Of a stretch of 64,000 nucleotides of DNA, positions 24,001-26,479 are shown piece after piece; within the stretch, counting starts at the first letter, position 1, and each line of letters begins with the position of its first letter. This DNA is from Streptomyces sp. NBC_01497 (GTDB lineage: Bacteria > Actinomycetota > Actinomycetes > Streptomycetales > Streptomycetaceae): contig NZ_CP109427.1 of the NCBI RefSeq assembly GCF_036250695.1, positions 4,650,001-4,714,000 on the forward strand, given 5' to 3'. Under the pieces are notes generated by a model. That model saw nothing but the letters and a program-made list of their open reading frames with translations. It made no database searches and was not told where the DNA came from. The position numbers and the translations under genes were made by a program.

Positions 24001-25798
24001 GCACACCAGCCCGGTCCGCCTCGACCGCATCAAGGGGCAGCCGGCAAAGGGCGGCCAGAAGAGCCGGTCGGAACGCGAGGTCATGCGCGAGGCCGACCTC
24101 GTCGTCGGCGTGGGCCCGCTGCTGACCCGGGAGGCAGAGCGGCTGTCGCAGCAGGTTCTTCGGGTGTCGGCACTGCACGAGTTCGTCCCCGGGACCGACA
24201 TCGGCCCCGTGGTCGAGAAGGACCCCTCCCGCTCCGACGAGATCCGCCTCCTGCTGCCCGGCCGGGCGACGGACGAGATCAAGGGTGTGGAAGGCGCGAT
24301 CAAGGCCGTGGGCGCGGTGCGGGAACGGGGCTTGAACGTACGCCTCACGATCCGCGGCGGCCCCCTGCCCACGGACGATGACTACGCGTACTGGCAGGGC
24401 CAGGCCCGCGATCATGGGCGCGGGGGAGTGGAGATCCTCCCGTTCACCACCAGCGCCGACGACCTGGCCGAGGACCGGGAGCAGGCCGACGCGCTGATCA
24501 TGCCGTCGCTGCACGAGGGGTTCGGACTCGTCGCCACCGAGGCGGCGGGCCGGGCCATCCCGCTGCTGGTCAACGGCGAGAGCGGCGCGGGAGAGTTCCT
24601 CCACCGCTTCGGCGACGTCGGCTCGCCCGCCGTCGTCGCGGCGCCGCACGAGGTCGGCGACCCGACGTCGCCCGACACGAGGACCCGGGCCTGGGCCGAC
24701 GCGATCACGCAGCTGGCAGGGGACCTGCCGCAGCGGCGTGCCCACGCGCTCCGCCTGCGCGACGAACTCGCCGCCTACTCCTGGCAGGACTCCGGCCGCT
24801 CCCTGGTCGAGGCCGCGATGCGCACCGCACCCGACATCCGGGCCGAGGCGTGGGAGCGGCGTGGACACGGCGAGGTCACTCGCCAGGGACCGGGCGGGAC
24901 CATCGAGGTCAAGGGCGTACGGGGGGACTGGGAGCCCGCTCCCCGATGGGACGGATCGACGCCACGGCCGCTCGTCGCCGAGGACGACGGCGCACCGTCC
25001 GGGCCGCTCGACGTGAACCCGGCGCTCGACGTCGCGGATCCGGCGCGTCACGACGTGAACCCGCTGCGGGACGCGGGGAATCCGGCAGAGGAACGTACGG
25101 ACCCGGCCCGGGACGCGGGGAATCCGGCAGAGGAACGTACGGCCCCGGCCCGGGAGCGTACGGCCCCGGCGCAGGACGGGCCCGTCCGGCAGAGCGCGGC
25201 CCGGGGCCATCAGGGCACCGGCACCGGTGGCGGGGCGGCCCTGCGCCGCTCGCCCAGCGCGCCCGCCGGGCTCGCGGGACCCGACGCCTGGACGCAGCGG
25301 CTCACCAGCCGGGCGACCGAGTTCCCCCAGGGTTCCACCCAGGTGCCGCAGACCGTGCGCGCCGAGATCGGCCGGCTGTCCGGCACTCTCGCCAGGACCG
25401 CACTCACCATGCGGGGCAAGGGACATCCGCACCTTCCCACCGTCACGGTGACCGGCTACGACACCGGCGCGCTCGCGGGCCAGCCGCACTTCGGGGAGGC
25501 GCTGCGGATCGGCAAGGAGCGCGCGGACAACGTGGTCGCCGCCTTCCGTGACGCGCTCGGCGCCCATCTGGACCGCCTCCAGGGCGACGGCCCTTCCACG
25601 GACGCCGAGGCGCTGACGGCGGACGACTTCATCCTCGACGCGCGGTCCGGCGGCCTCGACACGCCACCGGGGGAGACCGGCCCCTGGCACGGCACGGTCA
25701 TCACCGTCGATGTGCGGCGCCCGGACCGGCCGTTGGACCCGCCGCCCAACGGTGCGGAGCGATCACACCAGGACGCGGGCCGGGAAGTGGTGCATTAA
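2..25798 (+). CDS. Giant multidomain protein with seven GT4-like modules and protease-like domains (5' end outside window)
   Basis: The frame is open from base 2 without a stop, so the start lies upstream of the window; at least 8,598 residues are encoded before the TAA at 25796. A TTG at 134 is in frame but is not a credible start. Domain order by position: coiled-coil repeats 131-930; disordered acidic region 930-2300; six GT4-like modules 2312-12154; two metallopeptidase-like domains 12230-13300 and 13958-15040; caspase-like His/Cys domain about 15260-15930; probable beta-rich region 16560-20890; Ala-rich helical segment 22220-22660; OTU-like fold 22840-23440; seventh GT4 module 23630-24970; OmpA-like C-terminus 25370-25700. 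I saw no membrane segment or signal peptide in the window. From memory, very large Streptomyces proteins of this general type are annotated as 'lonely Cys domain-containing'. A giant toxin- or effector-like role is inference only. Confidence 0.9.
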   Translation, partial: TGKDSARPYDSDLERVRREIAEATGSRDADRLHNELQDLLKTAALRDRLDQLHSGEDSEEAALRQRLANAATQEEAERALNQLEEHRELQELQDRINRLNSDDAPGDHSDDSGTGHPPGSDEDLQARLAKLRGDQDERTQELQEQLDRAETEEESERALQELQEHREDQALQERLDRLKEFDPSTGHDDEGHSGDIPSEEELRQRLDALHAGEDDARAAELRQRAHDAETEEESGRALQQLEQHQQSQETARQERAEELRNRLDSLHDQHTEDLLKGNHESAARTGQRIDDVRQQLDDTLTHDERMRALNEELRQGVDRPEDTGRLDRIVTKGLDLQAGGSGEHSGDEAGPGENGGDNRSPDELADLLDSLPTPGDHLDLPSVPHDLPSVPHDLPSVPHDLPNLPGVDHLAAPSTTHGSEEHTGDTDGTTRPEPVAAHDNSSSNESPGTGHDDVRSAPDDVRTGPQDVRSGHGNGPSTQQHPAPHTAQPGSETLQQERPRTDEDTRDDTDDITLHPVPNVRDLDDLRAAIQANSDETTHETPAPGTSTSGDHETPGTSQSSGTQHGGQEETTDQGDHENTADGNQTSGGHQEPHESQEPGGGRESGDQDRSGDQQGGDHQGGGGRDDQGSGGDRDRPGTSDHEDVSDEESVSEDEAHPAQDDDETVHEDPSVQHDDVTTHDDVTTHDDVTTHDDVTTHDDTTTHDDTTTHDDTVVQDHTSTHENDVTTESVADTSLDTDHHTTHDSSDETIDTLGLGHDDLGSGLVTGPRARILVLSDVSGLGLGGVPVFNMEMVKGLAGSHDVTMLTVDPDKNYDPVAKTEEHGGATIVNVPNPDFKESRDALNALVENDPHTYGLKTGPDSYDLVIGHSRFSGPAASKIRDLHYPDARVVHFLHTSPVRLDRIKDQPEKGSAKATVERKAMADADLVVGVGKLLSDEAGRLSEQILKVPGLHEFVPGSELGDLVTRNPDPSGTVHLLLPGRASDVIKGVTPAIKAIGQLQSQGYNVHLTVRGAPDLGTPEHAQWQSLVDEHAPGAVTLKPFTTSAAELNHDRENTDAVIMPSLHEGFGLVATEAAGRGIPVLVNKESGAADFFARYPEGQNSVVDSLFEVGNPDNEQSRVDSWTQAIGDLHDHIDERWNDAGDLRKVLNDYSWKQSGDSLVSAALHTPDPQRNLQPHQRAGFGDITRQGPGGSLETLSQREPWQPTERWDGSTAAPTGHTMGDEERLRRLSDLGRRLGLITPGESLHSGPEPVEGPRTAGGGDHTTDQGDHEDTDGHGSGDTQRPRDDQGHHDDTSSHDNTSTRDDTSTRGDHTSTHDDDATTEAVADSSTDTDHHTTHDSSDETIDTLGLGHDDLGSGLVTGPRARILVLSDVSGLGLGGVPVFNMEMVKGLAGSHDVTMLTVDPDKNYDPVAKAEEHGGATIVNVPNPDFKESRDALNALVENDPHTYGLKSGPDSYDLIIGHSRFSGPAASKIRDLHYPDARVAHFLHTSPVRLDRIKDQPEKGSAKATVERKAMADADVVVGVGKLLSDEAGRLSEQILKVPALHEFVPGSELGDLVTRKPHPSGAVQLLLPGRASDVIKGVTPAIKAIGQLQAQGVKVHLTVRGAPDLGTAEHAQWQTLVDQHAPGAVTLKPFTTSAAELNNDRENTDAVIMPSLHEGFGLVATEAAGRGIPVLVNKESGAADFFARYPEGQNSVVDSLFEVGNPDNEQSRVDSWAQAIGDLHDHIDERWQDAADLRKVLTDYSWKQSGDSLVSAALHTPDPQRNLDPHQRAGFGDVTRQGPGGSLETLSQREPWQPTERWDGSTAAPTGHTMGDEERLRRLSDLGRNLGLIPRGESLGAGGDHLHSQDSVVSDDDDITMDAVADSSTDVGHHLADDDDFTTDAVADPSSDITIDTESGPGLVVGPRARILVLSDVSGLGLGGVPVFNMEMVKGLAGSHDVTMLTVDPDKNYDPVAKTEEHGGATIVNVPNPDFKESRDALNALVENDPHTYGLKSGPDSYDLIIGHSRFSGPAASKIRDLHYPDARVAHFLHTSPVRLDRIKDQPEKGSAKATVERKAMADADLVVGVGKLLSDEAGRLSEQILKVPGLHEFVPGSELGDLVTRNPDPSGKVHLLLPGRASDVIKGVTPAIKAIGQLQSQGYNVHLTVRGAPDLGTPEHAQWQTLVDQHAPGAVTLKPFTTSAAELNHDRENTDAVIMPSLHEGFGLVATEAAGRGIPVLVNKESGAADFFARYPEGQNSVVDSLFEVGNPDNEQSRVDSWAQAIGDLHDHIDERWQDAADLRKVLTDYSWKQSGDSLVSAALHTPDPQRNLDPHQRAGFGDVTRQGPGGSLETLSQREPWQPTERWDGSTAAPTGHTMGDEERLRRLSDLGRNLGLIPRGESLHGGANPADTTRTDGGDHRQFQDDEESDDDFTMDAVADSSTDVGHHTVDDDDFTTDAVADPSTDIAIDTDSGSTLAVGPRARILVLSDVSGLGLGGVPVFNMEMVKGLAGSHDVTMLTVDPDKNYDPVAKTEEHGGATIVNVPNPDFKESRDALNALVESDPDSYGLKTGPNAYDLIIGHSRFSGPAASKIRDLHYPDARVAHFLHTSPVRLDRIKDQPEKGSAKATVERKAMADADVVVGVGKLLSDEAGRLSEQILKVPALHEFVPGSELGDLVTRKPHPSGAVQLLLPGRASDVIKGVTPAIKAIGQLQAQGVKVHLTVRGAPDLGTPEHAQWQTLVDQHAPGAVTLKPFTTSAAELNHDRENTDAVIMPSLHEGFGLVATEAAGRGIPVLVNKESGAADFFARYPEGQNSVVDSLFEVGNPDNEQSRVDSWAQAIGDLHDHIDERWQDAADLRKVLTDYSWKQSGDSLVSAALHTPDPQRNLDPHQRAGFGDVTRQGPGGSLETLGQREPWQPTERWDGSTAAPTGHTMGDEERLRRLSDLGRRLGLITQGESLHGGSSNAAETTRTGSGDHQQFRDDEESDDDFTMDAVADSSTDVGHHTVDDDDFTTDAVADPSTDIAIDTDLGSGLVTGPRARILVLSDVSGLGLGGVPVFNMEMVKGLAGSHDVTMLTVDPDKNYDPMAKAEEHGGATIVNVPNPDFKESRDALNALVENDPHTYGLKSGPDSYDLIIGHSRFSGPAASKIRDLHYPDARVAHFLHTSPVRLDRIKDQPEKGSAKATVERKAMADADVVVGVGKLLSDEAGRLSEQILKVPALHEFVPGSELGDLVTRKPHPSGAVQLLLPGRASDVIKGVTPAIKAIGQLQAQGVKVHLTVRGAPDLGTPEHAQWQSLVDQHAPGAVTLKPFTTSAAELNNDRENTDAVIMPSLHEGFGLVATEAAGRGIPVLVNKESGAANFFARYPAGQKSVVDSLFEVGDPANEQSRVDSWAQAIGDLHDHIDERWQDAADLRNVLTDYSWKQSGDSLVSAALHTPDPQRNLDPHQRAGLGDVTRQGPGGSLETLSQREPWQPTERWDGSTAAPTGHTMSDEERLRRLSDLGRRLGLVTPGESLHGGGDRQQSRGGQESDDTNDDVTTDAVADSSLAPSHDTAHDSSDDSIGTVDLGLGDLGSGLVGGPRARILVLSDVSGRGLGGVPVFNMEMVRGLSESHDVTMLTVDPAENYDLTARTEEHGGATIVNVPNSDFKESRDALNALVESDPDSYGLKTGPNAYDLIIGHSRFSGPAASKIRDLHYPDARVAHFLHTSPVRLDRIKDQPEKGSAKATVERRAMADADVVVGVGKLLSDEAGRLSEQVLKVPALHDFVPGSELGDLVTRKPHPSGAVQLLLPGRADDVIKGVTPAIKAIGQLQAQGYHVHLTVRGAPDVGTAEHAQWQKRVDEHAPGAVTLKPFTTSAAELNHDRENTDAVIMPSLHEGFGLVATEAAGRGIPVLVNKESGAADFFGRYPAGQKSVVDSLFEVGDPDNEQSRVDSWAQAIGDLHDHIDERWQDAADLRNVLTEYSWKQSGDSLVSAALHTPAPQRTLAAHRRAGLGDITRQGPSGGLESLGTRQPWQPTERWDGSTAAPTGRTMDDTERLRRLSDLGRQLGLITPGESLHGHSEPSERPLTADGDSAHGSGAVHELPPDVALLHEVRSVLADVPDREQISAEEVADLHRQLVERGATVQRTTRQIAQDVAALALGQEPPRLRAGGWFTAAPAVMMSSGHFYFANLSSAKPEFVEKAAQVLDLLSSHQGITDFLGTGRARIILENRALESPAEVRSDGQGGYQVQLAAYYFENYSIGYVAGMLAHEFGVHPMASVRHDVQAEDEMFRDMPMRVPGLPERSMNASLAKQSDHVLGAIRGNARYEVYRRAVVDMARVVLGQARASAGPTFRDVTDVLDSYLMDVASIAATNDDRLLGVPGRNGSVRVRQDIATVYNEYRQWMLDETALSDLHAHVPPLKTEPDVAADYKVLLKQVATAKLLSGYSVSKEMLDPPSRPLVVDRPATESAPVEAVPVESTTEHPPVDSTRLEQQDPHEQQDPHGQQDPHELREPQERRANETATQDDDVHDAAHDKGKERDGAGQDDQDRPQQRTALSEGHDPDELEGPHEEYGDALRNLARAQEDVAAAEQLDAHGIGTSADALHGRAHAALQRLRTAEEALGQAELRRQARELDAAHDPFSGEPGTRGAVGRERTPTVTRSDDSESTRTDGSHELAPDVALLHEVRGLLGEEQGREQISAEEVADLHRQLVERGATVQRTTRQIAQDIAALKVGHEPGRLRGAGLLDNWLKPAPPVMMSSGRIHFANLSSAKPEFVEKAAQVLDLLSSHQGITDFLGTGQARIILENRALESPAEVRSDGQGGYQVQLAAYYFEKYTIGYVAGMLAHEFGVHPMASVRHDVQAEDEMFRDMPMRVPGLPERSMNASLAKQSDHVLGAIRGNARYEVYRRAVVDMARVVLGQARASAGPTFRDVTDVLDSYLMDVASIAATNDDRLLGVPGRSGSVRVRQDIATVYNEYRQWMLDETALSDLHAHVPPLKTEPDVAADYKLLAGRVAAGMLGGSSVSKEMLPPPPRPAVEDRTTVSSEPPAAATDVVEAPAADGGEDTTTRGSGDPVTDGDEEAAVTRPGPADSTQRETAGGAGRSSRPGLSDWNAEQHRGTAVQTLQDTAAPDTQLSVDPLSQGEGHPSQGLGTYRPEDWASRADRLPVLLAQQTFRGHTALGAAGRGRFMGARQSVPWQSTDVSFFAAHGASNHVQLVLGDGRVVRVSGRELGRYLVRNAASLGPEDRPLVLLSCTTGTDPAYGGLSVAQHVANVTGRVVHAPTTPSGTVRDRHGVPQAVLFADAANNPGAWRTFTPEPSGATLDHLARVAGLHDDEGPADPWTTTRTLQYVRTLRGTFGTDIESSAAHEAALRGLAALDRLRWNPGTEGLPALHTGGRMNADVLRQITRDVLGLPDDVTQTPEHWNTVLEAGAVAHAEDPGASASGIRAVVQRGQDTLPPVEESRGTGTADLDDTASAYDALQDQTTTTTTTTTTAPPSTTTASTSASHGQESTVEPPHDTTQDTTHDTTSVTTTEAPPRPRVHFADGTVPGEAHTAGTRSATSTRTPFTMPRHTTVETSLDTYRRPHLDRTMVPPPRNGRVVTFDDGTHLPTYITGDGTDSGRSGTYGESRVTLRAVSQVVTEIRHRAGLSQYGPEGQAEALADLRRALRDTPWQFHGEGYRSPAFKNASGQTRYLRVTTRPHNAWERFDDSFGSPFKFDSVQRSQVTTGAGAVQSTGLRFAPGFSLGPASGIAAYGRVGGGLGYARTYDYAMQNQTLSQAETRMGDTSNLHLDDVQYEVRLEGGPLSSHPGLARHADTTHFTFGVRNGLTVRLSSSETRTGASTAGSGQAPREMTIDPDAGYRLVHTEGFGPVKEIRDWALKRAYARPGTSAHDEISGFFTTENFHRMADRLSHGLVTTRQLTREDEDRSPMGAFVVDRVVPGKATLLTETTAAEMRMTVQQAVRNERTLSKTYTQELSASVGPSADVSSFFGPAAGLRAMAGVFGRYARSTLHGTVFGGTANKKFVGQAKKVPTHLYLVHKTVYVRRTGDTTSTPFTTWSLDRMTTTEARRLAGWDDGTALTSRKDNEPFAPVYLTKDHPSVLGMSRPEAFVHEAEPQQREATREEPVQEEPTREGPPQDEPVREGLPEQHQGTPEQEQGTPEQHQEREQEERRRESQEREVPPPVPPRPGLLQEFTQRVLEAAADKYPEMIAPLEDFGGVGSSRWNSREHYRMALQNTLNVVNTLSHHSMAGNLETLITTGVRVELVSPGRLHRSHRYLWIDGKLTDRRYEGTQNDLYVRTSAPGTQRMDGMRNVVRGFEGGVEASLAVRDAEHDVVGRPENIGTLQVGPRWGRQTGHRTGYGSTASFESLSSSTSPSHLHSYRLELSASTGGYRRFRHLWRGTASLGVLGTQLFVRNEPHTDLVGGAAGEGVTGRVILAVASEHTPTSDPHLGAHTGDGSPRHTEAPLTTAQAKALLDGDLLGAPPQAPSQFGDHPFHTVGVGGHPELVEGAVDVMRQVSNNAWFFRQPSAPAHEALVRSLQSGPLTADFDQLSAPAGSRVNGLFGQGPYLNRLGALVHRMGVGNLRVASKPVKIDTEQNLGSDTLASGAVTTTHTFTLAMAGNAVHTQGASPTVAGTYGGVGRIGSAHGVTRSVTRTVTSDMNPVDTSHKVMVVGDTEHEIAGTARGDGLLAPVHALATRMRTTWAGRRFTFAGDWVGHVTEKTAHRIGLLRDKLGDVPRYTEQEWQLPAWWEDSPFGAYPVNSLDAARVVADFTRQLESVGADEVSRDDARARTMPRPLRALYGRLASGGAETRSRIGGPGWGWFRVGGRTRLVTVELIKQETEFDGLGHSTVFKDGRHATETTDTTRTDARIKALGVQLGEAVRTGDDVANAAGPTYAEQGSSTQQVSSGRSTARMKNTVFYANEPHAEYLTRYRLKLTLDLGDGKQITSEGDVGRLREQVPLSLTVPAHAAAESEGTGRGLGADPLGGQDASGWGDDVRDALDATRQRVRDEQDGDEPPGRTTVPDPDTTVTTTTHHGTDDTTAGGTGTRAVTDTGTPALTHTPHTDAGTDTDAGTDGTHGTQTRTSTATGHDPLEAPLLTALSGDANLWNPRDVTQDVIDQWRATAHPDGTRRPFTVPDVGFHVRQVVGLTGLRQAGDLAVAKAYGTSIGAGRRGGAHLTGDGLKNAVAKARTSGLTRPGTASSLALHDGTTAESLAAFFADTTEDDGYQVAGLSEDTFAGGAEGSYRLYSRPDLTGAKLLAVAPDASMESAERSTEGRDTSVMRSGAQQPILGGGPVLASGDPGRAQPGVQGADATATEGDSRRQGSAEAGQVTLKPTAGKAFLFAIPTRWLGVADVHRTFKDSAVGSWMSRNLGPFGPVKPGSQAVETDTHVLAWVREDVARDLGLIDDGNFPKDVADAWGSVKKAGDAWVAADNAYWKTRRSLPGLRELHQQARSDLRAAKRALTDALAAAAPRNEDVHGPDHDTVDPAAREAADAAAREAETAARESAEVAVREAREALREARSQVHLAARAAHRAFDGLRTGEAAAKKAAAEFHRVRSGADRLTRWHRLPSEERAGVEEPTAVSYQPAPKPASATAAGAARYAVEPGGTDHPPLLTSPGGTRTYAVHDVPRDGDGFFRSFAAGLDHIDPARLAELVPVGDPKETNEALRHLLADHLADPDNADLTAFTAPDTHDTFTPDEAAHAGIRFREDSPQQREFDATHRMPLHEVLSPDERVGLAEAQLRRPATVDGDEPGDSGWDHGAADLLPPLAARVFGVKVTVVREGGTFEEFVPPGTAGEGLPHVVLHLSDRHYRVALPTAPREPEHAEPTRDTVHQESPEPLEETSHGAPVRDTDEDASTDAVSDGNQGESGSAVELPPGAKRILVVSDVSGLGLGGVPVFNMELVRGLSAEHHVTLLTSDPKPYDAAAKARQHGNAVIVNRPVAGVEARDAFDRLVQAPAQQHGLPADPDAFDLVIGHSRFSGPGALAIQKAWYPQARLVHFLHTSPVRLDRIKGQPAKGGQKSRSEREVMREADLVVGVGPLLTREAERLSQQVLRVSALHEFVPGTDIGPVVEKDPSRSDEIRLLLPGRATDEIKGVEGAIKAVGAVRERGLNVRLTIRGGPLPTDDDYAYWQGQARDHGRGGVEILPFTTSADDLAEDREQADALIMPSLHEGFGLVATEAAGRAIPLLVNGESGAGEFLHRFGDVGSPAVVAAPHEVGDPTSPDTRTRAWADAITQLAGDLPQRRAHALRLRDELAAYSWQDSGRSLVEAAMRTAPDIRAEAWERRGHGEVTRQGPGGTIEVKGVRGDWEPAPRWDGSTPRPLVAEDDGAPSGPLDVNPALDVADPARHDVNPLRDAGNPAEERTDPARDAGNPAEERTAPARERTAPAQDGPVRQSAARGHQGTGTGGGAALRRSPSAPAGLAGPDAWTQRLTSRATEFPQGSTQVPQTVRAEIGRLSGTLARTALTMRGKGHPHLPTVTVTGYDTGALAGQPHFGEALRIGKERADNVVAAFRDALGAHLDRLQGDGPSTDAEALTADDFILDARSGGLDTPPGETGPWHGTVITVDVRRPDRPLDPPPNGAERSHQDAGREVVH
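131..930 (+). repeat. Coiled-coil repeats in the giant protein
   Basis: Three related charged units, near 191-310, 425-540 and 662-800, share the pattern L-x-x-R/Q-L/A ... E-E-E/A-S/A-x-R-A-L-x-Q/E-L-x-E/Q-H followed by an R-L-x-x-L segment. Heptad-like leucines with Glu/Gln/Arg on the exposed faces indicate coiled coils or long helices. They probably continue upstream, because the residues encoded at 2-130 (for example LHNELQDLLK) have the same character. Confidence 0.75.
1142..1204 (+). repeat. Three 21-bp repeats encoding PSVPHDL
   Basis: Three consecutive 21-base units encode PSVPHDL, and a degenerate fourth (PNLPGVD) follows. They sit in the low-complexity linker between the coiled coils and the first glycosyltransferase-like module, and probably form an extended Pro-rich spacer. 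Confidence 0.8.
2021..2146 (+). repeat. 18-bp repeats encoding HDDVTT / HDDTTT
   Basis: Four exact 18-base units (2021, 2039, 2057, 2075) encode HDDVTT. They are followed by two HDDTTT units and one HDDTVV unit. The result is a His/Asp/Thr-rich strip just before the first glycosyltransferase-like module. Similar H/D/T-rich text recurs in later linkers, near 3885-4030. It could bind divalent metal or be a flexible acidic spacer; the sequence does not decide. Confidence 0.85.
2312..3745 (+). repeat. GT4-like module 1
   Basis: EX7E glutamates are encoded at 3200 and 3224. This copy reads VVHFLHTS where other tandem copies read VAHFLHTS. It shares the VPGLHEF, TRNPDPSG and QSQGYNVHL variants with module 3, giving a 1/3 subtype in the middle of the module. 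Confidence 0.85.
4103..5536 (+). repeat. GT4-like module 2
   Basis: It shares the VPALHEF, TRKPHPSGAVQLLL and QAQGVKVHL variants with modules 4 and 5. The linker before it repeats the text in front of module 1 (DETIDTLGLGHDDLGSGL), so the duplicated unit included the linker end. Confidence 0.85.
5744..7177 (+). repeat. GT4-like module 3
   Basis: The middle matches module 1 (VPGLHEF, TRNPDPSG). The 3' half, roughly 6490-7140, is almost base-for-base the same as the matching part of module 4, showing a mosaic origin. Confidence 0.85.
7415..8848 (+). repeat. GT4-like module 4
   Basis: It carries an ALVESDPDSYG / GPNAYDL block shared only with module 6, but a module-2/5-type middle and a module-3-type end. 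The linker before it (about 7259-7386) is repeated nearly exactly before module 5, at an offset of 1,674 bp. Confidence 0.85.
9089..10522 (+). repeat. GT4-like module 5
   Basis: It lies exactly 1,674 bp after module 4. Specific variants are DPMAKAEEH, AANFFARYPAGQKS and VGDPANEQ. The EX7E motif is intact. Confidence 0.85.
10721..12154 (+). repeat. GT4-like module 6
   Basis: This is the most divergent tandem copy (SGRGLGGV, MVRGLSESHDV, PAENYDLTART, GRADDVIKG, YPAGQKS). It still has 478 codons and an intact HEGFGLVATE. Its ALVESDPDSYG block matches module 4. Confidence 0.85.
12230..13300 (+). other. Metallopeptidase-like domain, copy A
   Basis: The domain begins at ELPPDVALLHEV and ends near VSKEML. 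It contains MLAHEFGVHP with the first His codon at 12737. The two His residues are five positions apart (HExxxH), one more than in a canonical HExxH zincin. Downstream acidic and His residues (RHDVQAEDE) could complete a metal site. Metal binding is inference. Confidence 0.5.
13958..15040 (+). other. Metallopeptidase-like domain, copy B
   Basis: This is a second copy of the domain at 12230. Long stretches are the same at the DNA level, and four extra codons lie before the HEFGVH motif (first His codon at 14477). The two copies are separated by a linker (13300-13957) containing DPHEQQ/DPHGQQ repeats and a helical Glu/Ala-rich segment. Confidence 0.5.
15260..15930 (+). other. Caspase-like / 'lonely Cys'-like domain
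   Basis: FFAAHGASN (His codon at 15566) is followed 46 codons later by VLLSCTTGTD (Cys codon at 15704), then QHVANVTGRVVHAPT. A strand-end His-Gly and a strand-end Cys at this spacing fit the dyad of caspase/CHAT-fold (clan CD) peptidases. The following segment (WTTTRTLQYVRTLRGTFGTD) resembles my recollection of Streptomyces 'lonely Cys' proteins. Confidence 0.5.
16400..16429 (+). repeat. Poly-threonine tract (10 Thr codons)
   Basis: Ten consecutive ACG/ACA codons encode Thr. They mark a hinge between the caspase-like domain and the long region that follows. Confidence 0.9.
16560..20890 (+). other. Long unassigned region, probably beta-rich
   Basis: About 1,440 residues with alternating hydrophobic/polar text, Gly/Thr/Ser-rich turns and few long helices. 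An acidic Gln/Glu/Pro-rich linker near 18290-18510 splits it into two halves. No enzyme motif is visible. It could be a beta-helical or barrel-like structural or delivery scaffold; that is a guess from composition. Confidence 0.4.
22840..23440 (+). other. OTU-like fold with catalytic Cys replaced by Gly
   Basis: YAVHDVPRDGDGFFRSF aligns with the OTU motif DG(D/N)C-x-(F/Y)-R, but the Cys position (codon 22892) is Gly. The distal part keeps the family pattern GWDHGAADLLPPLAARVFGV and ends in RHYRVAL, with His at 23423 where OTU proteases carry the catalytic His. It looks like a catalytically dead OTU domain used for binding. Confidence 0.5.
23630..24970 (+). other. Seventh, divergent GT4-like module
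   Basis: It has the same architecture as the tandem modules (ILVVSDVSG, GGVPVFN, HEGFGLVATE, WDGST). It diverges in sequence, uses almost only G/C-ending codons, and is one codon shorter between the start and WDGST. It is probably the older, host-adapted copy. Confidence 0.8.
25370..25700 (+). other. OmpA-like C-terminal domain
   Basis: VTVTGYDTG followed by LRIGKERADNVVAAFRDAL matches the strand-then-helix pattern of OmpA-like domains (VxGxxD...AxxRAxxVxxxL). In cell-envelope proteins this fold often binds peptidoglycan. Binding here is inferred. Confidence 0.4.
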
Positions 25799-25894
25799 CG
25801 GCCGAAAGTGGGCGTACCGAGGGTCGGGGTGGCGGTGTTGCGCAGGGTGCGTGACCCGCCCACCCGCCCCAGCCCACCCCAGAGGAGCGACGCC

Positions 25895-26479
25895 ATGCAG
25901 CTTTCTTCCGGTGACGCCGACTTCCGCCCCGGCGCCGACGCCGACGCCGAACTCGCGGCCTACCTGGCCCGCCACTCGTCCCCCGCCGCCTGCGCGGACG
26001 CCCTGATCCGGGACGCCGAGGGCCGGGTCCTGCTCGTCGACCCGACCTACAAGGACGGCTGGGACCTGCCCGGCGGGATGCTGGAGGACGAGGAGCCCGA
26101 GGCCGGGATGGTGCGCGAGGTGCGCGAAGAACTCGGCCTGGATGTACGGGCGGGGCGGCTGCTCGTCGTCGACACCATCCCGGCCGCCGTGTACGGACGG
26201 ACGATCCTCGCGTTCGTCTACGCGACCGAACCGGCGCGCGAGCCCGACGGCGGGTTCGCGCTGCAGGACGAGGAGATCGGGGAGGCGCGGTTCGTCACCG
26301 AGCGGGAGGCACTGGGCCTGGTGCCCGCGGAGCTCGCCCGCCGCCTCGCCGGCGCGTTCGCGGCGGACCGCGCCGGCACGACCGTGGCCCTGCGCCACGG
26401 CCACCCGGCACCGCCCCCGGCGCGCGTCCCGGGCGCCCCGGCCGCCATGCCGGTCCCCACTCGCGAGGGCAGGGCATGA
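25895..26479 (+). CDS. Nudix hydrolase (first of pair)
   Basis: Predicted to hydrolyse nucleoside diphosphate-linked or related pyrophosphate substrates. A perfect Nudix box is present: GGMLEDE followed by REVREELGL fits GX5EX7REUXEEXGU. The ATG at 25895 was chosen because AGAGGAG lies just upstream; an in-frame GTG at 25808 would add 29 unconvincing residues. The product is 194 aa with a Pro/Ala-rich C-terminal tail. It starts about 100 bp after the giant gene. The last bases overlap the next Nudix gene by ATGA, so the two are translationally coupled. The substrate cannot be read from the sequence. Confidence 0.9.
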   Translation: MQLSSGDADFRPGADADAELAAYLARHSSPAACADALIRDAEGRVLLVDPTYKDGWDLPGGMLEDEEPEAGMVREVREELGLDVRAGRLLVVDTIPAAVYGRTILAFVYATEPAREPDGGFALQDEEIGEARFVTEREALGLVPAELARRLAGAFAADRAGTTVALRHGHPAPPPARVPGAPAAMPVPTREGRA

